Source: CAZRUA01 sp964603125
GTDB taxonomy: Bacteria; Bacteroidota; Bacteroidia; B-17B0; Aurantibacillaceae
DNA: 17,259 nucleotides
NCBI GenBank assembly: GCA_964603125.1
Contig: CAZRUA010000078.1
Location: forward strand, 1 to 17,259
Reading direction: 5' to 3'
How positions within the stretch are numbered: the first letter of the stretch is position 1; every line of letters begins with the position of its first letter. The translations under genes were made by a program, and so were the position numbers. This document shows, piece by piece, positions 7,680 to 14,396 of this stretch. The notes beneath the pieces are model-generated. The model searched no databases. It had not been told where the DNA came from and saw only the letters and a list, made by a program, of their open reading frames with translations.

Positions 7680-9005
7680 ATGGTAAAATTCGGTCAGTTA
7701 TTTTTAAGCTTAACAATACTTATCACCCTTCATGAGTTTGGTCACTTTTGGTTTGCACGTAGATTTAAAACTCGTGTAGATAAGTTTTATTTATTCTTTG
7801 ATTTCTTATTCCCGTTTGCTGGCGTATTAAACTTCCCCTTATTTAAAAAGAAAATTGGCGACACCGAATACGGTTTAGGTTGGTTTCCTTTTGGAGGTTA
7901 TGTGAGCATTGCAGGTATGGTGGATGAGCAAATGGATAAAGACCAAATTGCTACTGAACCGCAACCTTGGGAATTAAGAAGTAAACCAGCTTGGCAACGA
8001 ATGCTAGTGATGTTGGGTGGTATTATTGTAAACTTAATTTTAGGTTTCTTTATTTTTTGGATGCTGAATTGGGCTGTAGGAAAAGAAAAAATTGTAATTA
8101 AAGATTTACCTTATGGCATTGCTTACGATAGTTTGGCGCTTAAAATGGGTTTCCAACAAGGAGATTTCATTAAGAGCATTGAGGGAAAAGAAATAACATC
8201 ATTGAATAGAGTAACTATTACAATCATTATGGAACGTGCTAAATCAGTACAAGTTATTCGGAATGGTAAAGAAGTTGATATTCCTGTTAATAGCGATGAT
8301 ATTGGTTTAATGTTGAAACGAATAAAAAAATCGGATTTTGTTTCGGCTCGTATTCCTTGTGTTATTGATTCCTTAATACCAGATAGTGCGGCTATTAAAT
8401 CAGGTTTAAAAGTTGGCGATAAGTTGATTGCATTTAACGGAATTCCAACAAGGTATTTCAATGAATTCAAATACAATGTAAGTCAGAATAAAGGTAAAAA
8501 GGTTTACGTACAATGCATTAGAGGTAACGATACTTTGGTTAAAACAGTTGAAGTTTCTAAAAGCGGAAATATTGGTTTTTATCCGCGCCAAAAAGGTTAT
8601 ATAAAACCTCAAAGCGAATCGTTTACTTTCTTTGGCGCATTTGCGCAAAGCGCTTATGATTGCTACGAAGCTATTGTTATGCAAGCTAAACAGCTGATAG
8701 TGATTTTTACAGTTAAAGATGCTACATCACAAGTAGGTGGTTTTTATACAATGTATCAAAACATGAATCCAGTTTGGGATTGGGTAGCTTTTTGGAAATT
8801 TACAGGTTTCTTATCTCTTGTTTTAGCTTTCATGAATTTCTTGCCTATACCAATGTTGGATGGAGGTTATGTGTTGTTCATTTTAGTGGAGATGATTACA
8901 CGTCGTAAAGTGCCTGAGAAATTTATTTACTATGCTAATTACGTTGGTTTGTTCTTGATATTAGGCTTAATGATATGGGCAAATACCGATTGGTTGCGTA
9001 ACTAA
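7680..9005 (+). CDS. rseP: site-2 intramembrane zinc metalloprotease RseP
   Basis: 441 residues. The active-site HEFGH lies at residues 18-22 inside the first membrane segment, and the third zinc ligand is D394 in NFLPIPMLDGG near the C terminus. Membrane segments are near 4-24, 108-131, about 368-400 and about 415-435. Two PDZ-like domains lie between: one around YGIAYDSLALKMGFQQGDFI and a second in PDSAAIKSGLKVGDKLIAFNG. The family performs the second cut of regulated intramembrane proteolysis, releasing anti-sigma factors and clearing signal-peptide remnants at the inner membrane. No anti-sigma or sigma factor gene is visible here, so the substrate is unknown. The gene begins nine bases after dxr and is probably co-transcribed with it. 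Confidence 0.95.
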   Translation: MVKFGQLFLSLTILITLHEFGHFWFARRFKTRVDKFYLFFDFLFPFAGVLNFPLFKKKIGDTEYGLGWFPFGGYVSIAGMVDEQMDKDQIATEPQPWELRSKPAWQRMLVMLGGIIVNLILGFFIFWMLNWAVGKEKIVIKDLPYGIAYDSLALKMGFQQGDFIKSIEGKEITSLNRVTITIIMERAKSVQVIRNGKEVDIPVNSDDIGLMLKRIKKSDFVSARIPCVIDSLIPDSAAIKSGLKVGDKLIAFNGIPTRYFNEFKYNVSQNKGKKVYVQCIRGNDTLVKTVEVSKSGNIGFYPRQKGYIKPQSESFTFFGAFAQSAYDCYEAIVMQAKQLIVIFTVKDATSQVGGFYTMYQNMNPVWDWVAFWKFTGFLSLVLAFMNFLPIPMLDGGYVLFILVEMITRRKVPEKFIYYANYVGLFLILGLMIWANTDWLRN

Positions 9006-9048
9006 GGAATGGTTTTTGCGTATACTTCGTTTTTATGGTAGTTGTTCA

Positions 9049-9834
9049 ATGATAAGAATTAAGAAATTGAAGAAATACATCTACATATTGGTTTCATTGT
9101 TTTGCTTGTCGTTTGTTCAAACCAAACCGGCTCAAAAGCCTGCTGCTCCTATTAAACACAAGTTTATGATAATTCCCTTTGAAGGGAAAATGTACATGAG
9201 TTTAATTGATCATAAATTCAATCAGGAAACAAAGCAAACTCAAAAGCAAATTAAAGCTGATTTTAGAAAAGGTACTGCCGAACAAGTGACTAAAAAGGTA
9301 AAGGATTTAAAGCATGATGTTTTAAATTTAATGAGTGACACAGTAAAGTATGGTAAAGACATTCGCAAACTTTATCAGTTCATTAAATATAGTTATGATG
9401 TTTTGCCTGATCAAAACAATTATATAGCACCAGCTAAAGAAAAGAAGGGAAAGGCAATTGATAAAGGACAAATTGTTGTGGAAACCAATGCTGAAAAGCG
9501 CTTTATGAATGCAGATATTAGCACAGATGTGTTAAAGACCATGGAAACAAAATACAAAACAGATGTATTTATTTTCATTAACCAAATTGATATTACATCT
9601 GAAAACGTGGCTCTGGCTGAGGATGGAACAAAAAACACACGAACAGTCACTTTGCATTACACCGTTTTTAATTCAAAAAATGTAGAGTTAAACAGCGGTA
9701 CAAGCGCAACTAAATTTCCGAATGATGTAAATAAGCCTGAAAAAGTTATTTCGGATTACATTTCTAAACTAGCTAAAGAAATTGCTGACAGAGCTAATAA
9801 GGCTTTGGTAAAAGAAGATGCGAAGAAGAAGTAA
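9049..9834 (+). CDS. exported protein of unknown function downstream of rseP
   Basis: 261 residues from the ATG at 9049. That start is preferred over the TTG at 9016 because it gives a proper signal sequence (MIRIKKLKKYIYILVSLFCL, then SFVQTKPAQKP). The mature part begins KHKFMIIPFEGKMYMSLIDH, a short beta-like segment, and continues into a lysine-rich, probably helical region (about 56-118, ending KLYQFIKYSYDVLP). A later segment, TDVFIFINQIDITSENVALAEDG, and a following beta-strand-like HYTVFNSKNVELNSGT suggest a periplasmic alpha/beta fold of the TolB-N/CsgG-like 'sum of components' kind; that comparison is tentative. It ends in a very basic tail (KEDAKKK). Situated 43 bases after rseP on the same strand, it may share the transcript. 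I do not recognise a named family. Confidence 0.78.
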   Translation: MIRIKKLKKYIYILVSLFCLSFVQTKPAQKPAAPIKHKFMIIPFEGKMYMSLIDHKFNQETKQTQKQIKADFRKGTAEQVTKKVKDLKHDVLNLMSDTVKYGKDIRKLYQFIKYSYDVLPDQNNYIAPAKEKKGKAIDKGQIVVETNAEKRFMNADISTDVLKTMETKYKTDVFIFINQIDITSENVALAEDGTKNTRTVTLHYTVFNSKNVELNSGTSATKFPNDVNKPEKVISDYISKLAKEIADRANKALVKEDAKKK

Positions 9835-9836
9835 AT

Positions 9837-10022
9837 TTAGTGTATAGAACTATCTTGTGGTTCGAAAACATAGGGGCCGAAACATTCATGATCAAAACTA
9901 TATATACTATCTTTTTTTAAAGAATCAGTATTGGGTTTATTATCTGATTTAACTTTTATTTTTCCACAGCTAGTGAGAAATATTGTTATCAGATTACATA
10001 AAAGTAATTCCCTATACTTCAT
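9837..10022 (-). CDS. small lipoprotein, unknown function
   Basis: 61 residues from the ATG at 10020-10022; a TTG one codon upstream is less likely. The N terminus MKYRELLLCNLITIFLTSCG is a lipoprotein signal peptide with lipobox LTSC, making C19 the probable lipidated residue. The remaining 40 or so residues are polar (KIKVKSDNKPNTDSLKKDS) and end in a short acidic and aromatic tail. It begins 10 bases after the M42 peptidase stop on the same strand, so co-transcription is plausible. Its stop sits two bases beyond the stop of the convergent upstream-strand gene. It is short enough that chance is possible, but a signal peptide with lipobox plus operon spacing argue for a real gene. Confidence 0.62.
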   Translation of the reverse strand: MKYRELLLCNLITIFLTSCGKIKVKSDNKPNTDSLKKDSIYSFDHECFGPYVFEPQDSSIH

Positions 10023-10032
10023 CAAAAGTTTT

Positions 10033-11085
10033 CTACTTAAAACTCCAATCGTATGTATTTAAATCTTCGATACAGTGTTTTAATAATTTAATGCTATCCT
10101 CAACATCTTTTTTATGACACATTTCAATTACTTGATGTATGTGACGTGTAGGAATAGAAACAGCTCCGCTAATTGCACCACCAGCAGTAAATCGTTGTAA
10201 TGCCGCAGTATCAGTTCCTCCAGCAGTTAAAATTTCGGGTTGCCATTTAATTTTTTTAGCATCAGCAGTTTTTTTCATGTAAGCCACCATGCGATAATCA
10301 CATATTGTAGAAGCATCCATAATTTTGATTGCAGTTCCATGTCCAAGCGAAGTAACCTTTTCATGTTCTTTAGCTCCTGGAGTGTCAAAAGCAATGGTTG
10401 TATCTAAACCAAATCCAAAGTCGGGTTGTATTTGCAAAGCAGCAGCTTGTGCTCCTCTAATCCCAACTTCTTCCTGAACTGTAAACACACCATAAATATC
10501 ATTATCAGTTTGTTTTAGCTCTTTTAAGGTTTCAATTAATACAAACACAGATACACGGTTATCAAGTGATTTACAGTTAACGCAATCTCCCATTTCTATT
10601 AATTCACGCTCACGTGTAACCGCATCTCCAATGCTAACAATTTTCTCTGCTTCCTTTTTCGACATACCTAAATCAATGAAATAATCAGTGATTTGAGGAA
10701 CTTTATTTCTTTCGTCTGCCGTCATAACGTGAATAGGCTTACTGCCCATTACACCAATAATGTCTTTTTTACCATGAACTACCACTCGTTGTGCAGTTAA
10801 TGTTTTAGGGTCGAAACCACCTAATGTATGAAAACGTAAAAAACCATCGTTATCAATATGTGTAACAATAAAACCAATTTCATCCATGTGAGCTGCTATC
10901 ATTACTTTTTTAGGATTTTTTGATTTACCTTTTTTAAATGCAATAACATTACCCATGTTGTCAACTTCTATTGAGTCAACATACTTCCCAATTTCTTTTT
11001 TAACAAATTCTCTTACTTTTTGTTCTTTTCCCGGAACCCCAGGTAATTCAGCTATTTGCTTTAATAATTTTACGTTAATTGCCAT
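10033..11085 (-). CDS. M42 family metallopeptidase (glutamyl aminopeptidase-like)
   Basis: 350 residues, typical of the M42 family (tetrahedral TET-type aminopeptidases, often annotated as endoglucanase M/FrvX). The dinuclear metal site is intact: H66 and catalytic-base-associated D68 in AAHMDEIGF, bridging D176 in SLDNRVS, E205-E206 in VQEEVGIRG, D228 in GLDTT, and H317 in RHIHQVIE. The family removes N-terminal residues from short peptides in the cytoplasm as large self-compartmentalised dodecamers. There is no signal peptide, consistent with cytoplasmic action. A small lipoprotein gene follows 10 bases downstream. The start at 11083-11085 lies about 65 bases below the stop of the upstream gene, with that gene's terminator in between, so this gene probably has its own promoter; I see no clear TTG/TAnnTTTG pair. 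Confidence 0.94.
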   Translation of the reverse strand: MAINVKLLKQIAELPGVPGKEQKVREFVKKEIGKYVDSIEVDNMGNVIAFKKGKSKNPKKVMIAAHMDEIGFIVTHIDNDGFLRFHTLGGFDPKTLTAQRVVVHGKKDIIGVMGSKPIHVMTADERNKVPQITDYFIDLGMSKKEAEKIVSIGDAVTRERELIEMGDCVNCKSLDNRVSVFVLIETLKELKQTDNDIYGVFTVQEEVGIRGAQAAALQIQPDFGFGLDTTIAFDTPGAKEHEKVTSLGHGTAIKIMDASTICDYRMVAYMKKTADAKKIKWQPEILTAGGTDTAALQRFTAGGAISGAVSIPTRHIHQVIEMCHKKDVEDSIKLLKHCIEDLNTYDWSFK

Positions 11086-11103
11086 AATGTTTTTGATGTA
11101 TAA

Positions 11104-11132
11104 ATAAAAAAAGCCCCGAAAATCGGAGCTTT
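11104..11132 (-). terminator. rho-independent terminator for the secreted 129-residue protein gene
   Basis: On the minus strand the order is AAAGC-T-CCGA, a three-base loop, then TCGG-G-GCTTT, forming a 10 bp stem (arms 11110-11119 and 11123-11132) with one U-G wobble, followed by a run of seven T. It lies 18 bases past the stop of the gene at 11151-11540 and before the M42 peptidase gene. It therefore separates the two same-strand transcripts. Confidence 0.85.
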
Positions 11133-11150
11133 AAAGTAGGTTTATAATGA

Positions 11151-11540
11151 TTAAGGAATCTCTAGGTTTACTTTTTTGTCGGTAGTTTTTCCTTCTTCTA
11201 ATTTAATGATACCAACACCTTTGCAAGTGCTTGTAACACAACCGCTTAGTTTTTGTGCGTCAATATCTAAAATTGCTGGTAAATCTAAAGTAATTTCAAT
11301 TCTACCTTGAGAATCTGTGTTTCCTTCGTATTTTAAATCGGCAACACTTGTTCCGCCAGATGGGTTAGTTACCTCCGCATAAAACTTAACATTTACATTT
11401 GCTTGAGGAATTACTCCCGCCGAATCGTATACAGTTACAACGCCTTTACACTTTTGTGGGCCTTTGCAATCTGTGAAAATAAGTGTTGTAGCAAGCATTA
11501 AAACCGCAACTACAACTAAACTTTTTCCTATTGTTTTCAT
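11151..11540 (-). CDS. exported Ig-like/carboxypeptidase-regulatory-like protein with four cysteines
   Basis: 129 residues. The N terminus MKTIGKSLVVVAVLMLATTL is an export signal, followed by IFTDC, where C25 could be lipidated; Asp at the -1 position is atypical, so secretion by signal peptidase I is also possible. The mature part looks like a single beta sandwich: KGVVTVYDSAGVIPQANVNV (about 32-51) and later TDSQGRIEITLDL (about 76-88) follow the pattern of CNA-B/carboxypeptidase-regulatory domains. Cysteines C31, C101 and C106 could form a disulfide. Function is unknown; such domains usually act as surface or periplasmic adaptors. The gene stands alone, with a well-formed promoter upstream and a strong terminator downstream. 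Confidence 0.8.
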   Translation of the reverse strand: MKTIGKSLVVVAVLMLATTLIFTDCKGPQKCKGVVTVYDSAGVIPQANVNVKFYAEVTNPSGGTSVADLKYEGNTDSQGRIEITLDLPAILDIDAQKLSGCVTSTCKGVGIIKLEEGKTTDKKVNLEIP

Positions 11541-11618
11541 GTACAGTTATTATAAATTTAAGTCTTAAAGAAAATGAATTAAAAATTATTTAATACTTTT
11601 ATTCCAATTACTTATAAA

Positions 11619-11648
11619 CAAAGATATTAAAAATATTTCTTTTTGCAA
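11619..11648 (-). promoter_or_regulatory. Bacteroidota-type promoter TTG-N19-TATCTTTG for the secreted 129-residue protein gene
   Basis: Read on the minus strand, TTG (11646-11648) is followed after 19 bases by TATCTTTG (11619-11626), an exact match to TAnnTTTG at the usual spacing. Predicted transcription start is about 11610-11615, giving a leader of about 70 bases before the ATG at 11538-11540. It sits in the 118-base gap shared with the divergent cyclophilin gene. The TTG element is only 10 bases from that gene's ATG, so the two transcription units probably share this region. Confidence 0.7.
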
Positions 11649-11658
11649 AATTAATTTT

Positions 11659-12558
11659 ATGGTCAAATTTAAGGGCTTTGCCGCGTGTTTACTTGCTTTA
11701 TTGTTTGTACAAGTATCTTGTAAATCGCACCGAGGTATTGTTGAAAACCCAAAGGTTATGGCACCAGTTAGCCAAATTAATTTAGATTCGGTAAAGGAAA
11801 CAATAGTGGTTGTAAACACTATGTTTGGCAACATGTACATTAAGTTATACGATGAAACACCTTTGCATAAAGCCAATTTTATTGCATTAGTAAATAAGGG
11901 GTATTACGATAGCTTGCTATTTCACAGAGTAATTGAGCGCTTTATGATTCAGGGTGGAGATCCAGATAGCAAATATGCAAAACCAAATGCTCAGCTGGGC
12001 AATGGCGAAATTGGAAAGTGGATTCCGGCGGAGTTTAATCAGAAATTGTTTCATAAGAAGGGTGTTTTGGCAGCAGCACGAGAAAGCGATGATATTAACC
12101 CGAAAAAGGAATCGAGTAGTTGCCAGTTTTACCTTGTTCAAGGAAAAATGTGGAACGATGTAGATTTATTAAAAAAGGAAATGCGCTGTAATCAAAAATT
12201 GGTTGATAGTTTAAAGCTTATGGTTCAAAGGAGCCCAGAAGGCAAAGTATATTGGACAAAAATGAATAATTACAAGATTCTAAATTTAAACGATAGTAGT
12301 GCTTTTTATGAAAAGAAATACGATGCTTTGGTTTTGAATGAATACAATAAAGCTCCACATTACTCTTTTAGCAACGAACAAAAGCAAGCCTATAAAACAG
12401 TAGGAGGGACCCCACATTTAGATAATAATTATACTGTTTTCGGAGAGGTTATCCAAGGCATTGAAATAATAGATAAAATTGCGGCAATGTCAACCAACAG
12501 TGAGGACAGACCACTGACAGATGTGCGAATGAAAATGTGGATTTACAAAAAGAACTAA
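11659..12558 (+). CDS. cyclophilin-type peptidyl-prolyl cis-trans isomerase lipoprotein with an internal insertion
   Basis: 299 residues. The signal peptide MVKFKGFAACLLALLFVQVS ends at C21, a lipobox (VQVSC), so the enzyme is probably anchored in the outer or inner membrane facing the periplasm. The cyclophilin fold starts at about residue 48 (TIVVVNTMFGNMYIKLYDET). Active-site residues R90, F95 and Q98 in FHRVIERFMIQGGDP, and Q156 and F157 in SSCQFYLVQG, are present. The fold is interrupted at about residues 166-247 by a charged, probably helical insertion, and resumes at VGGTPHLDNNYTVFGEV (H253 in the usual His region). Insertions like this are, from memory, common in Bacteroidota cyclophilins. 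It accelerates proline isomerisation in exported proteins. Its stop overlaps the convergent thioesterase stop by two bases. Confidence 0.92.
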   Translation: MVKFKGFAACLLALLFVQVSCKSHRGIVENPKVMAPVSQINLDSVKETIVVVNTMFGNMYIKLYDETPLHKANFIALVNKGYYDSLLFHRVIERFMIQGGDPDSKYAKPNAQLGNGEIGKWIPAEFNQKLFHKKGVLAAARESDDINPKKESSSCQFYLVQGKMWNDVDLLKKEMRCNQKLVDSLKLMVQRSPEGKVYWTKMNNYKILNLNDSSAFYEKKYDALVLNEYNKAPHYSFSNEQKQAYKTVGGTPHLDNNYTVFGEVIQGIEIIDKIAAMSTNSEDRPLTDVRMKMWIYKKN

Positions 12559-13076
12559 GAAGGTAAAAACAAGTTTTTCAACTCTGTAGCTTCTTCAGGT
12601 TTCATGCGGCCAGCCAATATTAGAGCCAACTGTTTTCTTCTTAAAGCTCCATCAAAACGTTTTTTTTCTTCTTCAGTTTCTGGAATAACTTCTGGCACCG
12701 GCAATGGTGAACCATTTTGATCAATTGCAACAAAAGTATATATAGCTTCATTTGATTTTGTTCTCTCACCCGTAACATGATCTTCAACAAAAACATCAAT
12801 AAAAACTTCCATACTTGTATTAAAAGCTCTTGATACTTTTGCTTCTAATGTTACAATACTTCCTTGTTTCACGGCATTTTGAAACGAAACATTGTTTACT
12901 GTAGCTGTAACACAAACGCGCTTGCAATGACGATGCGCGGCAATTGCTCCAGTAATATCCATCCATTGTAACAATCTACCACCAAATAAATTTCCAATGT
13001 GGTTGGTATCGTTTGGTAAAACGTGTTCCGTATTAATTGTTAACGATTCGCGCGAGTATTTTGCTTTAATTGCCAT
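12555..13076 (-). CDS. acyl-CoA thioesterase, hotdog fold, YciA-like
   Basis: 173 residues. The family motif is clear: LPNDTNHIGNLFGGRLLQWMD followed by ITGAIAAHRH (about 20-50), with D40 at the position of the catalytic Asp of YciA. A second hotdog segment, VSFQNAVKQGSIVTLEAKV (about 63-81), precedes the FVEDHVTGERTKSNEAIYTFVA strands. The family hydrolyses acyl-CoA thioesters to free fatty acid and CoA in the cytoplasm, usually as a hexamer, and its substrate range cannot be read from sequence. A helical C-terminal extension (about 128-173, TEEEKKRFDGALRRKQLAL) is usual for the longer members. It is divergent from hemJ with a 60-base shared gap. Confidence 0.92.
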   Translation of the reverse strand: MAIKAKYSRESLTINTEHVLPNDTNHIGNLFGGRLLQWMDITGAIAAHRHCKRVCVTATVNNVSFQNAVKQGSIVTLEAKVSRAFNTSMEVFIDVFVEDHVTGERTKSNEAIYTFVAIDQNGSPLPVPEVIPETEEEKKRFDGALRRKQLALILAGRMKPEEATELKNLFLPS

Positions 13077-13136
13077 AGATGTTCCATTTAAAGCTGTAAA
13101 AGTAGTAATTTAGCCGAGTATTTAAATATTTAATTT

Positions 13137-13727
13137 ATGGATATCGCCTACGTAAAATCACTTCATATCATTTTTGTTATATGCTGGTTTGCAGGTTTGT
13201 TTTACATCCCTCGTTTGTTTATTTATCAAACTGAAGCTAATGCAAAATCAGAACCGGAAAGAAGTATTTTAATCAATCAATTTAGAATAATGCAAAAGCG
13301 TTTGTGGTATGGCATTACATGGCCAGCAGGTGTTTTAGCTTTGGTATTTGGCTTGTGGATGTATTTTGCAAATTTTGCAACTTATTTAACTTTGCCTTGG
13401 ATGCATCTAAAGTTGTTTTTTGTGGCGGGTGTTATTTTTTATCATTTACAGTGTCATATTATTTTCAATCAGCTTAAACGTGATGTATACAAGTTTTCTT
13501 CATTAAAGCTTCGTATTTTTAATGAACTGGCTACATTATTATTGTTTGCTATTGTATTCTTAGTGGTTGTTAAATCAAATGGTGGTTTTGTTTGGGGAAT
13601 GTTGGGCTTAATTGTGTTATCTGGCTTGTTGTTTTTGGGTATTTTTATTTACAAAAAGCAACGTTTAAAGTTAGAAGAAGAGGAGCAAAACAAGTTAAAT
13701 AACCCGCCGCCGCCGCCAACAGTATAA
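13137..13727 (+). CDS. hemJ: protoporphyrinogen IX oxidase HemJ (CopD-related membrane protein)
   Basis: 196 residues with five predicted membrane segments at about 8-29, 58-80, 88-110, 127-146 and 150-172. The HemJ (UPF0093) hallmarks are YVKSLHIIFVICWFAGLFYIPRLF at the N terminus, with conserved H10 in the first helix, RLWYGITWPAG around 55-65, and PWMHLKL with K92. The family oxidises protoporphyrinogen IX to protoporphyrin IX, the step before ferrochelatase in heme synthesis, at the cytoplasmic membrane. The last 25 residues are an acidic/basic linker and a run of five prolines (PPPPPTV), which is unusual. It stands apart from the nearby nucleotide-sugar operon by 90 bases and has no other heme gene beside it. 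Confidence 0.88.
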   Translation: MDIAYVKSLHIIFVICWFAGLFYIPRLFIYQTEANAKSEPERSILINQFRIMQKRLWYGITWPAGVLALVFGLWMYFANFATYLTLPWMHLKLFFVAGVIFYHLQCHIIFNQLKRDVYKFSSLKLRIFNELATLLLFAIVFLVVVKSNGGFVWGMLGLIVLSGLLFLGIFIYKKQRLKLEEEEQNKLNNPPPPPTV

Positions 13728-13797
13728 AAATCATAGTTTTTTTATCACTTTCCTTGGTATTAATGCTTTAAAATAGCCCGTATTTGCTATACTTTGT

Positions 13798-13805
13798 TAT
13801 TTTTG
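13798..13805 (+). promoter_or_regulatory. candidate -7 promoter element TATTTTTG for the nucleotide-sugar operon
   Basis: TATTTTTG is an exact match to TAnnTTTG. It ends 12 bases before the ATG at 13818 of the first operon gene, so the leader would be only a few bases long. No TTG lies at the expected 17-23 base distance upstream, which lowers confidence. The 90-base gap after hemJ contains no terminator I can recognise. Confidence 0.4.
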
Positions 13806-13817
13806 TAGCTCTAAATT

Positions 13818-14393
13818 ATGGAACAAGATTATTATTCACACCCGAGTGCAATTATTGATGAAGGTTGCAAAATTGGTAAAGGAACCAAGATTTGGCATTT
13901 CTCTCATATTATGCCGAATTGTGTAATTGGCGAATCGTGCAATATTGGACAAAACGTTGTAATTTCTCCTGAGGTTGTATTAGGAAAGAATGTTAAAATA
14001 CAAAATAACGTTTCTATTTATACAGGCGTAACCTGCGATGATGACGTGTTTTTAGGTCCATCAATGGTTTTTACAAATGTAATTAACCCACGCAGTGCTG
14101 TTAATCGTAAAAGTCAATATTCAAAAACACACGTTGGCAAAGGAGCTTCAATAGGAGCTAACGCAACAATTGTTTGCGGACATGATATAGGTGCTTATGC
14201 TTTTATAGGCGCTGGTGCTGTTGTTACAAAAACTGTAAAGCCTTATGCATTGTTGGTGGGTAATCCTGCGCGACAAATGGGTTGGATGAGCGAATTTGGA
14301 CATAGATTAGAGTTTGATGAAAATGGTATTGCTATTTGCCCTGAGAGCAATGAAAAATATCAATTAAAAGATAATTTAGTTAGTAAGATTTAA
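13818..14393 (+). CDS. WbpD-like UDP-sugar N-acetyltransferase, left-handed beta-helix
   Basis: 191 residues, typical for the family. Hexapeptide repeats run from about residue 8 (HPSAIIDEGCKIGKGTKIWH) through IGESCNIGQNVVISPEVVLG, the DDDVFLGPSMVFTNVINPRS loop and IGANATIVCGHDIGAYAFIG, which is the form of WbpD/UDP-2-acetamido-3-amino-2,3-dideoxy-glucuronate N-acetyltransferases. The region GHDIGAYAFIGAGAVV near 133-147 precedes the conserved VGNPARQMGWMSEFGHRL tail (about 160-177). The family transfers an acetyl group from acetyl-CoA to the 3-amino group of a UDP-diamino-uronic acid, giving a di-N-acetyl sugar for surface polysaccharide. It is the first gene of a three-gene operon, four bases before the dehydrogenase. 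The exact sugar is inferred from its partners and not proven. Confidence 0.88.
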   Translation: MEQDYYSHPSAIIDEGCKIGKGTKIWHFSHIMPNCVIGESCNIGQNVVISPEVVLGKNVKIQNNVSIYTGVTCDDDVFLGPSMVFTNVINPRSAVNRKSQYSKTHVGKGASIGANATIVCGHDIGAYAFIGAGAVVTKTVKPYALLVGNPARQMGWMSEFGHRLEFDENGIAICPESNEKYQLKDNLVSKI

Positions 14394-14396
14394 TTT

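Noticed and set aside
8123..8684. Two minus-strand open frames over rseP
   Set aside because: They are antisense to the PDZ region of rseP, with no recognisable domain or start context.
9016..9048. TTG start for the protein after rseP
   Set aside because: It adds 11 residues before a good signal sequence; the ATG at 9049 is better.
11586..11876. Minus-strand frame of 96 residues across the cyclophilin start
   Set aside because: It is antisense to the cyclophilin signal peptide and overlaps the promoter of the divergent gene.
13112..13136. AT-rich palindrome TATTTAAATA before hemJ as an operator
   Set aside because: It is short and fully AT, expected by chance in this base composition, with no second copy near the thioesterase promoter.
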